Source: Campylobacterales bacterium
Lineage (GTDB): Bacteria > Campylobacterota > Campylobacteria > Campylobacterales > JACAEZ01
Assembly: GCA_013388565.1 (NCBI GenBank)
Contig: JACAEZ010000179.1
Span: forward strand, 1 to 5,557
Direction of reading: 5' to 3'
DNA length: 5,557 bases
This document shows positions 1-5,557 of the stretch, in pieces; the stretch's first letter is position 1; every line of letters starts with the position of its first letter. A program made the position numbers and the translations under genes. The notes below the pieces were generated by a model, which ran no database searches, was not told the origin of the DNA, and saw only the letters and a list, made by a program, of their open reading frames with translations.

Positions 1-2
1 CA

Positions 3-209
3 TATGCTTATTTCTTTTTTACACTTTTTTTAGTAATAGTTTTATATGGTTATATAGTACATCTATATAGAAGTGAAAAAAAAGGCGAGAGAGATTATGA
101 AAAATATGGAAAGATTGCTCTTGACGATGAACTTAACTCTCCGCCTGTCGAAGACTTACCCGCATCAAAAAGGTATCATGAACAAAGCTTGAAAACAAAG
201 GAGAGCTAA
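3..209 (+). CDS. ccoQ: cbb3-type cytochrome c oxidase subunit CcoQ, 5'-truncated by window edge
   Basis: The reading frame is open from base 3 to the TAA at 207-209 and gives 68 residues; the true start lies just upstream, probably about ten codons away. The fragment opens with one membrane span (roughly residues 2-21, rich in Phe, Leu, Val and Tyr), followed by HLYRSEKKGERDYEKYG and a charged tail with Pro residues. That layout, one N-terminal helix plus a short polar cytoplasmic tail, and the position directly before ccoP, identify CcoQ/FixQ. CcoQ is a small non-catalytic subunit of the cbb3 terminal oxidase in the inner membrane, thought to stabilise the complex. The last codons also carry the ribosome binding site of ccoP. 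The tail uses more C-rich codons (ccg, gtc, gac, ccc) than the rest of the window. The call is firm; the missing start is the only gap. Confidence 0.88.
   Translation, partial: YAYFFFTLFLVIVLYGYIVHLYRSEKKGERDYEKYGKIALDDELNSPPVEDLPASKRYHEQSLKTKES
197..203 (+). promoter_or_regulatory. Ribosome binding site of ccoP
   Basis: AAAGGAG lies seven bases before the ATG at 211, inside the final codons of ccoQ. The strong match and spacing fix the ccoP start and suggest that ccoQ and ccoP are translated from one message in comparable amounts. Confidence 0.85.
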
Positions 210-210
210 G

Positions 211-1038
211 ATGAATTGGTTGGATGATAGTGTCAACGCCCTCTCGTTGTTAGGTGCTGTCGTAATAATAATACTTACTGTATTAGTAGTTGGTAAGTAT
301 GTTAAGCAAATCAAAGACGATAGAGCTACAGGGGAATTGGCTCCTGATAATTGGGATGGTATTGGTGAATATAAAAATGAATTGCCTGTTGGTTGGGCTT
401 TAGCATTTTTAGGAACTTGTGTTTGGGCGGTATGGTATTGGGTTGCTGGTTATCCAGTATGGGCATATTCACAAATTGGTGAATGGAATGAAGAAGTAGC
501 TGCTCATAATGCTAAATTTGAAAGTACTTGGTCAAATGCTAATAAAGATACTTTAAAAGCTATGGGTGAAAGTGTATATTTAGTTCAATGTGCTCCATGT
601 CATGGTGAAACAGCTGATGGTATGAATGGAAAAGCTCAAAATTTAAATACTTGGGGAAAAGAAGAACATATTGCAAGTACTATTATACATGGTGCGAAAG
701 GTATGAACTATCCTCTTGGAGAGATGCCAGCTAATTTATTAGATGCTGAAAGTGCGAAAGCAGTTGCAGCTTATGTCATGGCTGAAATGAGTCCTAATAA
801 AAAGACAAAATATCCTGAATTAGTAGAAACTGGAAAATCTCTTTATGCTACTTGTGCTGGATGCCATGGAGAAGATGGTAAAGGTATGGGTGGAATGGCT
901 CCAGATTTACATGCATTAGTTCAAGGTGCATTAAATCAAGGTAAAAAAGGAAATATCGGTATAATGCCTTCATTCAAAGGAAGATTGTCTGATATTCAAA
1001 TGAATGCTCTTAATGAGTATATCTATTCATTGCAATAA
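211..1038 (+). CDS. ccoP: cbb3-type cytochrome c oxidase diheme subunit CcoP (FixP)
   Basis: This 275-residue protein is the membrane-anchored diheme cytochrome c that passes electrons from soluble cytochrome c to the CcoO/CcoN core of the high-affinity cbb3 oxidase. Two membrane spans are visible, about residues 10-31 and 59-85. Between them is the FixP N-terminal signature DNWDGIGEYKNELPVGW, which is typical of the family. Two periplasmic cytochrome c domains follow. The first has C127-A-P-C130-H131, with Met172 in GEMPA as the likely axial ligand. The second has C215-A-G-C218-H219, with Met252 in GIMPSF as the likely ligand. The length is normal for the family and no key residue is missing. 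The start is set by a strong ribosome binding site and sits two bases after the ccoQ stop. The stop codon overlaps the first possible ATG of the next gene by one base. Confidence 0.97.
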   Translation: MNWLDDSVNALSLLGAVVIIILTVLVVGKYVKQIKDDRATGELAPDNWDGIGEYKNELPVGWALAFLGTCVWAVWYWVAGYPVWAYSQIGEWNEEVAAHNAKFESTWSNANKDTLKAMGESVYLVQCAPCHGETADGMNGKAQNLNTWGKEEHIASTIIHGAKGMNYPLGEMPANLLDAESAKAVAAYVMAEMSPNKKTKYPELVETGKSLYATCAGCHGEDGKGMGGMAPDLHALVQGALNQGKKGNIGIMPSFKGRLSDIQMNALNEYIYSLQ

Positions 1039-1039
1039 T

Positions 1040-1045
1040 GGAGGG
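1040..1045 (+). promoter_or_regulatory. Ribosome binding site choosing the start of the DUF4006-type gene
   Basis: GGAGGG lies four bases before the ATG at 1050 and immediately after the ccoP stop codon. It overlaps the alternative ATG at 1038, which has no comparable site upstream, so it argues for translation starting at 1050. Confidence 0.7.
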
Positions 1046-1049
1046 CTTC

Positions 1050-1244
1050 ATGGGACAATATTTTAGATTAAATGGAATTGGCGGTATGTTAATAGCTGTT
1101 GTGTTGCTTTTGTCAATTTTAGCATTTTTAGTTATTAATGCTGTTATCGTTCAAAATGCTAATGCAACTAACAATTATGAAATTGTAGAGCCATTCAAAA
1201 TTCAAAAAATCAATCCTAATACAAGAGAAGAACACTTAAAATAA
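1050..1244 (+). CDS. DUF4006-type small single-span membrane protein after ccoP
   Basis: From the ATG at 1050 the product has 64 residues. An in-frame ATG at 1038, overlapping the ccoP stop, would add four residues (MEGF), but the GGAGGG at 1040-1045 favours the later start. The protein begins with GQYFRLNGIGG, has one membrane span of about 22 residues (GMLIAVVLLLSILAFLVINAVIV), then a polar tail of about 28 residues with EPFKIQK near its middle. I recognise this as the DUF4006 family, recalled from memory, which in Campylobacterota is typically encoded right after ccoP. Its function is not known to me. Position, size and topology suggest a small accessory or assembly factor of the cbb3 oxidase; that is inference. 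The last codons form half of a hairpin. Confidence 0.8.
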   Translation: MGQYFRLNGIGGMLIAVVLLLSILAFLVINAVIVQNANATNNYEIVEPFKIQKINPNTREEHLK

Positions 1245-1250
1245 GTGTTT
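1230..1250 (+). other. Hairpin across the stop codon of the DUF4006-type gene
   Basis: AACACTT at 1231-1237 is the exact reverse complement of AAGTGTT at 1243-1249, separated by AAAAT. One more inner A-T pair and an outer G-T wobble are possible. The TAA stop at 1242-1244 lies within it. There is no continuous T-run afterwards (TGACTCTTTATT), so it is at best a weak terminator; it may instead mark an RNA processing or stability element at the end of the oxidase genes. A stem of this length could occur by chance in such AT-rich DNA. Confidence 0.4.
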
Positions 1251-1272
1251 GACTCTTTATTAAACTAAACTC

Positions 1273-1278
1273 AAGGGG
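1273..1278 (+). promoter_or_regulatory. Ribosome binding site of the 31-residue ORF
   Basis: AAGGGG sits six bases before the ATG at 1285, in the 40-base gap at 1245-1284 after the DUF4006-type gene. It is the main evidence, beside the protein's own character, that the very short ORF is translated. Confidence 0.65.
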
Positions 1279-1284
1279 TTAGAT

Positions 1285-1380
1285 ATGAAATTAGAAGTAG
1301 TGATTAGTGTAGTATTAGTAGTACTAGCTGCTTTCACCTTATGGGCTGTTGTAACTCCAAATCATCTTTATGTTGGTTAA
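1285..1380 (+). CDS. 31-residue single-span membrane protein, unknown function
   Basis: This short ORF begins MKLEVVISVVLVVLAAFTLW, continues with AVVTPNHLYVG and ends at TAA 1378-1380. It is preceded by a well-placed AAGGGG. Almost the whole protein is one hydrophobic helix (about residues 4-23) with a charged N-terminus and a short polar C-terminus, so it should be an inner-membrane protein. It is small enough to be missed by default gene finders. It follows the oxidase genes closely and its last eleven bases overlap the first candidate start of the next gene. cbb3 oxidases of other bacteria are known to carry tiny single-helix subunits (CcoM in Pseudomonas stutzeri), so a similar role here is plausible but inferred. 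Alternatives are a leader peptide that couples translation to the next gene, or a small regulator. Confidence 0.65.
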   Translation: MKLEVVISVVLVVLAAFTLWAVVTPNHLYVG

Positions 1381-1999
1381 TAAATTATCGATGAATTTGA
1401 ATACAACTTTGAAAAGAGCAGAGATTTTAATCTCTTTGCTCTTTATCTTTAATATTAATCTTTTAGCTGATTTAAACAACTCTTTTTTTCTACAAAATAA
1501 TTTCTTAAAATCTGAAAAGTTGATTGTAAAAATTAATGAAATCGCCAGTGAAGTAAAACTTAAAACAGGTGTATCAATATATTTAGCCATTGTTGAAACA
1601 TTAAATGGTAAAGATATACATGAATATCAAAATGAGTTAATTTCTGACTTAAATTCTTCATATATTTTATTAACTTTTGCAAAACAAGAACAAAAAGTGG
1701 ATATTATTTCAAGTGATGATATTTCATCTAAAATTGATAAAGATACAATATTAGATGAGTATATGATACCGATATTGGTAGCTAGAAATAAAGAAGGTAA
1801 TTTAGAAAATCAATATTATGCAGCAATATTTAATGGTTTTGCTGAAATTGCAGATGAAGTTGCAACTTCATTTAATATACAACTTACTACAAATATTGGT
1901 AGTGAAGGCAAAGCTACAATTAATATTTTGAATGCAATATTTTGGTTTATGATATTCTCTTTTGTAGCAACATTTGTATATATTAGGATTAAAAGGTAA
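1370..1999 (+). CDS. Exported TPM-domain-like protein with C-terminal membrane anchor
   Basis: Residues 15-33 form a signal peptide: basic KR, then hydrophobic ILISLLFIFNINLLA, with a likely cut after LLA before Asp34. The mature part (about 50-170) reads like a TPM domain: a helix, then KTGVSIYLAIVETLNGKDI, a strand SYILLTFAKQEQKVDII, and the helix-rich ILDEYMIPILVARNKEGN. A second membrane span lies at about 185-205, followed by IRIKR, so the domain should sit in the periplasm anchored at its C-terminus. The start is uncertain. The ATG at 1370 overlaps the preceding small ORF, and the ATG at 1391 (residue 8) gives a more usual signal-peptide length; neither has a good ribosome binding site, so translational coupling is likely. 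TPM proteins have been linked to photosystem repair and to membrane protein quality control. A role in oxidase maturation is only a guess from position. Confidence 0.72.
   Translation: MLVNKLSMNLNTTLKRAEILISLLFIFNINLLADLNNSFFLQNNFLKSEKLIVKINEIASEVKLKTGVSIYLAIVETLNGKDIHEYQNELISDLNSSYILLTFAKQEQKVDIISSDDISSKIDKDTILDEYMIPILVARNKEGNLENQYYAAIFNGFAEIADEVATSFNIQLTTNIGSEGKATINILNAIFWFMIFSFVATFVYIRIKR
1413..1444 (+). terminator. Terminator-like hairpin inside the signal-peptide codons
   Basis: AAAGAGCA (1413-1420) pairs with TGCTCTTT (1437-1444), and GAGAT (1421-1425) pairs with ATCTC (1430-1434). This makes 13 base pairs with a two-base TT bulge and a TTTA loop. A-rich sequence precedes it and ATCTTTAATATT follows, so it has the outline of a weak intrinsic terminator. 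It begins 32 bases after the stop of the 31-residue ORF, where an operon terminator would be expected. Yet it lies within the next gene, encoding the KRAEILISLLF part of its signal peptide. It could act as an attenuator between the oxidase genes and the downstream genes. Activity is inferred from the fold only. Confidence 0.45.
1991..1996 (+). promoter_or_regulatory. Ribosome binding site of the FixH-like gene
   Basis: AAAAGG lies seven bases before the ATG at 2004 and within the last codons of the preceding gene. It supports the start at 2004 over the in-frame ATG at 1974, which lies deep inside the upstream gene. Confidence 0.6.
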
Positions 2000-2003
2000 A
2001 TTT

Positions 2004-2492
2004 ATGGAGAGTAAGAAAAAAGAGTTTAATGCTTGGCCTTTAGGTATAGCTGGAATGATAGTAGCTACTATATTTTTGATAATTTGGACTATCGATATTG
2101 CTTTAAAAAATCCAGTTCAATTAGAAAATAAGTTTTTAGCAAATTATCATGCAGTTGATGACAATATAAATGATATTTCAAAAAATCAAGAGCTTTTTAG
2201 TAAAAAGTATAATATTTCTATAGAAAAAAGTGATTTTATTATAGGTCAAAACAGTGTCAAACTCATAGTAACTGACAAAAATGGTAATAAAATTAATAAT
2301 GCAAAAGTTGAAATTCTCCTAACAAGACCACATACTACACAAGAAGATAAGCATTTAATTGTTAGAGAAAATGATGGTTATTATGTAAGTGATGCTTTTG
2401 ATATAGTTAGTAAAGGAAGATGGCTTATTTATTCTAAAGCTAATGTTGAAGGTTATCAAGGATTTAGTGAAATGGAATTTTTTGCTAAGTAA
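2004..2492 (+). CDS. fixH: FixH-like cbb3 oxidase assembly protein
   Basis: The 162-residue product has the FixH/CcoH layout. A short basic N-terminus (MESKKKEFNAWP) precedes one membrane span at about residues 13-33. Then comes DIALKNPVQLENKFLANYHAVDDNIND, where the Pro-Val-Gln and Tyr pattern is typical of this family in Campylobacterota. A periplasmic Ig-like beta domain follows at about 75-160, including VEILLTRPHTTQEDKHL and the closing DGYYVSDAFDIVSKGRWLIY with the conserved G-R-W. FixH belongs to the FixGHIS/CcoGHIS set that helps build the cbb3 oxidase, probably in copper delivery to CcoN; its neighbours fit that role. No fixG, fixI or fixS is visible here. The start at 2004 is four bases after the upstream stop and has a ribosome binding site. 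The symbol rests on family resemblance. Confidence 0.82.
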   Translation: MESKKKEFNAWPLGIAGMIVATIFLIIWTIDIALKNPVQLENKFLANYHAVDDNINDISKNQELFSKKYNISIEKSDFIIGQNSVKLIVTDKNGNKINNAKVEILLTRPHTTQEDKHLIVRENDGYYVSDAFDIVSKGRWLIYSKANVEGYQGFSEMEFFAK

Positions 2493-2495
2493 TTT

Positions 2496-4838
2496 ATGAA
2501 TGTATTTACAACTTCCAGACATCTTAGAAATTATTTAAAATCAAATTTAAATAGTAATGGTTTAATCCAAAAATCCATTACTATTGATGAGTTTGAAAAT
2601 CGTTCAATTGTTATAGATAATTTAAAAATTATAGACAGTGATATTAGAACAATCTTTATGTATCAAGCATCTAGCTTTTATGATTTTTCAAAATTAAAAT
2701 TTAACAAAGATTTTATAAATTTCTTTTTCGAATCTGATTTTATATTTAAATTTTTTGAAGAGATATATCTTGAAAATATCTCTTTAGATGATTTAGTTCA
2801 AAAAAAATTATATACAGATTATAGTGATGAAATAGAAATTTTAAAAATTTTGCTTACAAATTACATCTCTTTGCTAAAACAAAACTCTTACTATGATAGA
2901 ATTTTAATCCCTAATAATTATAAGTTAAATTTAGAATATCTTAAAAATTTTGAATTTATAAATATTCATATAGAATCTTATCTCTCATATTTTGAATTGC
3001 AACTATTAAATAATATTTCAAAAATTATTCAGCTAAATATATATTTAAATACAAACAAATTTAATAAAAAAATGATAAAAAAATTTGAACAATTTAATAT
3101 ATTTTTAGCTGAAAACAACAACTATATTATAGATTTTTCAAATAAAAAAATAATATCTAATATAGAAAATAAAAATCAAACAAATTTTGAAGTAAAAGCT
3201 TTTTCACAAAGATTAAATCAAATAGCATTTATAAAAGCAAAATTATATGAATTTATCGAAATAGATAAATTTTTACCAGAAAATATAGCAATAATTTTAC
3301 CAGATGAGAGTTTTGCTAAATATTTAGATATTTTTGACAATGAAATAAATTTAAATTTTGCCATGGGTAAATCTATTACACAAAATAGATTATTTGTCTA
3401 TTTAAATACACTATTTGAATATATAAAAGAGAAAAATGTTTTGACATTTAATAGATTAAAAAGATTATCCATTGATGATGAATTACAAGAAAATATTTTA
3501 AAATCAAAAAATTCATTAGACAACTTAGTTTTTTACGATTTAATTAATAAAATTTTAGAATATTTTAAAGATGATGAGATATTTGAATTTATTTATAAAG
3601 AGCTTTATAGACTAAAGCAATATGATATATTTTTAGATAAATTGACATTTAAACAAAAGTTTCAAATATTGCTATCAAATATTCAAAACAAACATTTAGA
3701 TGATATAAATGGCGGTAAAATAACTGTTGTAGGATTATTGGAAAGTCGTGGTATAACATTTGATGGTGTTATTATCGTTGATTTTAATGAAGATACGGTT
3801 CCAAAATATAATCAAAAAGATATATTTTTATCAACATTTTTAAGAATTGATTTGGGTTTACCTACAAAAGATGATAGATTAAACTTACAAAAATATCTAT
3901 ATAAAAGAGTATTTGACAACTCTAAAAAAGTTTCAATTAGTTATGTTCAAAACGATTCATATATTCCAAGTAGATTTTTAACAGAGCTAGATTTAAAAAA
4001 ATCAGCTCAAACATTTGATGAATATTATGATTATTTAACACTCAACTTTATAAAAAGAGATGTTTTTAACAAAGAGATTATATTAAATATTGATTTTAAA
4101 GATATAAAAATATCAGCTTCTTCATTAAATACATTTTTAAGTTGCAAAAGAAAATATTATTTAAAACATATTCAAAAAATCAAAGAACATGAAATCTCAC
4201 TACTTCCATCATATAAAAATATTGGAACAATTTTACATGAAACATTGAAAGAGTTATATTTAAATAACACATTTTTTGAAAATGGTTTAGATATGCAAAA
4301 AAAATTTAAAAACCATCTATTTAAACATATATCACATGACCATTTTACAAATTATGAAATAAATGTATGGTCAAAAAAGATAGAATTTTTTTGTAATCAT
4401 GAATATAGTAGATTAAGTAGTGGTGTAATGCCTATTGCTTTTGAAGAGCCAATAAATTTTATTTACAAAAATTTACAAATAGTTGGTTCAATAGATAGAA
4501 TAGACAAATTTAATGATGAATATTTTGTAATAGATTATAAAAGTTCTACAAATATATCTGTTGATAGTGAAAGAAATTTTGAAAAAAGTGTTGATTTTCA
4601 ATTAGAGCTATACTATCTTTATACATTGAGAGTAAAAAATTATCTTAAAACAAGAGCATTTTTTTATGACTTAAATAATGGTGAGTTGCTAGAAGAGAAG
4701 ATGTTAAAAGAGAAGTTAGAAATTTTGGAAAATATTTTTGATATGCTTTTAAAAAGTAGCAGTTTCAATTTTTCAAAGTGTGAAGATACAAAAGTTTGTT
4801 TGTATTGTCCATATAAAATTATGTGTGGTAGATATTAA
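2496..4838 (+). CDS. addB: AddB-type PD-(D/E)XK nuclease subunit of the AddAB recombination complex
   Basis: This 780-residue protein is the nuclease partner of AddA in double-strand break processing. The N-terminus (VFTTSRHLRNYL) corresponds to where longer AddB proteins carry a Walker A loop, but no GxxGxGKT-type motif is present, so this half is probably a helicase-like scaffold. Residues 413-435 (GLLESRGITFDGVIIVDFNEDTVP) match the UvrD/RecC-like C-terminal core. The nuclease domain spans about 538-780: His581 in GTILHETL, Asp667 in GSIDRID, Asp680 and Lys682 in VIDYKSS, and Gln702/Tyr706 of the QxxxY motif. Cys550 plus Cys768, Cys771 and Cys777 have the C...C-X2-C-X5-C spacing of the AddB iron-sulfur staple. 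It is much shorter than Bacillus AddB, as I recall for Campylobacterota. The start is three bases after the FixH stop with no clear ribosome binding site. The stop overlaps addA by one base. Confidence 0.9.
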   Translation: MNVFTTSRHLRNYLKSNLNSNGLIQKSITIDEFENRSIVIDNLKIIDSDIRTIFMYQASSFYDFSKLKFNKDFINFFFESDFIFKFFEEIYLENISLDDLVQKKLYTDYSDEIEILKILLTNYISLLKQNSYYDRILIPNNYKLNLEYLKNFEFINIHIESYLSYFELQLLNNISKIIQLNIYLNTNKFNKKMIKKFEQFNIFLAENNNYIIDFSNKKIISNIENKNQTNFEVKAFSQRLNQIAFIKAKLYEFIEIDKFLPENIAIILPDESFAKYLDIFDNEINLNFAMGKSITQNRLFVYLNTLFEYIKEKNVLTFNRLKRLSIDDELQENILKSKNSLDNLVFYDLINKILEYFKDDEIFEFIYKELYRLKQYDIFLDKLTFKQKFQILLSNIQNKHLDDINGGKITVVGLLESRGITFDGVIIVDFNEDTVPKYNQKDIFLSTFLRIDLGLPTKDDRLNLQKYLYKRVFDNSKKVSISYVQNDSYIPSRFLTELDLKKSAQTFDEYYDYLTLNFIKRDVFNKEIILNIDFKDIKISASSLNTFLSCKRKYYLKHIQKIKEHEISLLPSYKNIGTILHETLKELYLNNTFFENGLDMQKKFKNHLFKHISHDHFTNYEINVWSKKIEFFCNHEYSRLSSGVMPIAFEEPINFIYKNLQIVGSIDRIDKFNDEYFVIDYKSSTNISVDSERNFEKSVDFQLELYYLYTLRVKNYLKTRAFFYDLNNGELLEEKMLKEKLEILENIFDMLLKSSSFNFSKCEDTKVCLYCPYKIMCGRY

Positions 4839-5557
4839 TGGAAAAACTTGTAGCATTAAAAGCAAGTGCAGGAAGTGGAAAAACATTCTCATTAGTTGTA
4901 AGATATTTATCACTTCTATTTTTAAAAGCAAAACCTAATGAAATATTGGCATTGACATTTACAAATAAAGCTGCAAATGAGATGAGAGAGAGAATTTACT
5001 CTACACTCCTAAACTTAGAAAACGAACCAAACTATATAAAAAATATAGCCATGCAGACAAATTTAAGTGAAGATGATATTAAAAAAAATAAATCCATTAT
5101 ATTAAAAGAGTTTTTAAGCAGTGAAATTAAAATTTATACTATTGATAAATTTATTCATCAAATTATCCGTTCATTTTCATTTGAAGCATCTATCTCAAAA
5201 GATTTTACAGTCTCTTCACAAAAAAGCGATATTTTAAATTTTGCATTTTTAAAAGAGTTAAATGAGGTAGAATTAGATGATTTTATATTTTTTGAACTAT
5301 TTGAAAATAAAAAATTTAGTTCTATGTTAGACTCTTTTGAAATATTAGAAGAAAAAATTGGTGAAATGAATATCCTTGATTATAAGGTTGATATAGATTT
5401 TGATTTAAATAAAAGAGTGCTGAAAAATGCTCTTATTATTAAAGATGCCATTTTAAATAGTAATTTAAGTAATTCAGCAAATAACAGTGTGGACTTTTAT
5501 GATATTGACTCTTTGTTTGACAAAGGAAAGACTTGGCTTACAAAAGATAGATTACAA
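4838..5557 (+). CDS. addA: AddA/RecB-like UvrD-family helicase-nuclease, 3'-truncated by window edge
   Basis: The frame is open from the ATG at 4838 to the window end and yields 240 residues, the N-terminal quarter or so of a typical AddA. Walker A is A9-S-A-G-S-G-K15-T16, the form typical of RecB/AddA helicases. Motif Ia follows as LALTFTNKAANEMRERI (residues 37-53), and IYTIDKFIHQIIRSF at about 99-113 fits the TxDxF-type motif of superfamily 1A helicases. AddA is the 3'-to-5' motor that, with AddB, unwinds and trims broken DNA ends and loads RecA. The start codon overlaps the addB stop (TAATG), and no ribosome binding site stands out, which points to translation coupled to addB. Later motifs and the C-terminal nuclease lie outside the window. 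The region after residue 130 is low in recognisable motifs, as expected for the 1B insertion. Confidence 0.93.
   Translation, partial: MEKLVALKASAGSGKTFSLVVRYLSLLFLKAKPNEILALTFTNKAANEMRERIYSTLLNLENEPNYIKNIAMQTNLSEDDIKKNKSIILKEFLSSEIKIYTIDKFIHQIIRSFSFEASISKDFTVSSQKSDILNFAFLKELNEVELDDFIFFELFENKKFSSMLDSFEILEEKIGEMNILDYKVDIDFDLNKRVLKNALIIKDAILNSNLSNSANNSVDFYDIDSLFDKGKTWLTKDRLQ

Noticed and set aside
76..83. A8 homopolymer runs (here, 2800-2807, 4297-4304 and 5081-5088) as phase-variation or slippage sites
   Set aside because: All encode Lys-rich stretches in uninterrupted frames, and such runs are ordinary at this AT content. No frame-disrupted gene is seen.
1249..1275. TTGACT as a possible -35 box before the 31-residue ORF
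   Set aside because: No TATAAT-like -10 element follows at a suitable spacing, and sigma-70 promoters in Campylobacterota usually lack a -35 box.
1265..1282. Possible fold pairing CTAAAC-type bases with the AAGGGG ribosome binding site
   Set aside because: It contains a mismatch and needs a wobble or a strained loop, so it is too weak to claim as a translation switch.
1339..1590. 83-codon open frame on the minus strand
   Set aside because: It lies opposite the 31-residue ORF and the TPM-like gene, runs against every other gene and shows no domain; the plus-strand frame has a clear signal peptide. It is best read as a chance frame in AT-rich DNA.
1974..2003. Longer FixH start at the ATG at 1974
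   Set aside because: It would overlap the upstream gene by 26 bases and add MYILGLKGKF with no ribosome binding site; the ATG at 2004 has AAAAGG upstream and gives the usual family N-terminus.
2757..2785. Nine-base-pair inverted repeat (AAGAGATAT / ATATCTCTT) with a nine-base loop inside addB
   Set aside because: A rough chance estimate for this base composition gives about one such stem per window; it is mid-gene with no T-run after it.

Overview
The window looks like a piece of a Campylobacterota chromosome, most likely of the Arcobacter/Aliarcobacter type. The DNA is very AT-rich, all genes are tightly packed on the plus strand, and the gene order (ccoQ, ccoP, a DUF4006-type small protein, further small or unknown membrane proteins, a FixH-type protein, then addB and addA) matches what I recall of the cbb3 oxidase neighbourhood in Campylobacter and its relatives. 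No database search was possible, so the organism is an inference from style and synteny.

Region 1 (1-1244) is the 3' end of a cbb3-type cytochrome c oxidase operon. It holds the end of ccoQ, a complete diheme ccoP with two CXXCH motifs, and a short single-span DUF4006-type protein starting at the end of ccoP. Region 2 (1245-2492) holds accessory membrane or periplasmic genes: a 31-residue single-span protein with a good ribosome binding site, an exported TPM-domain-like protein with a C-terminal membrane anchor, and a FixH-like protein expected to help cbb3 assembly. Region 3 (2496-5557) is a DNA repair pair: a short-form AddB with an intact PD-(D/E)XK nuclease and iron-sulfur cysteines but no Walker A motif, and the first 240 residues of AddA with a textbook Walker A.

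The genes overlap or are separated by a few bases, apart from a gap of 40 bases at 1245-1284, so a single transcript is plausible. Two hairpins interrupt the picture. One sits on the stop codon of the DUF4006 gene. A stronger, terminator-like one lies inside the signal-peptide codons of the TPM-like gene. They could reduce transcription passing from the abundant oxidase genes into the low-demand repair genes. The most interesting unannotated items are the 31-residue membrane protein, a candidate small oxidase subunit, and the hairpin embedded in signal-peptide codons. I see no mobile elements, CRISPR arrays, tRNA or rRNA genes.
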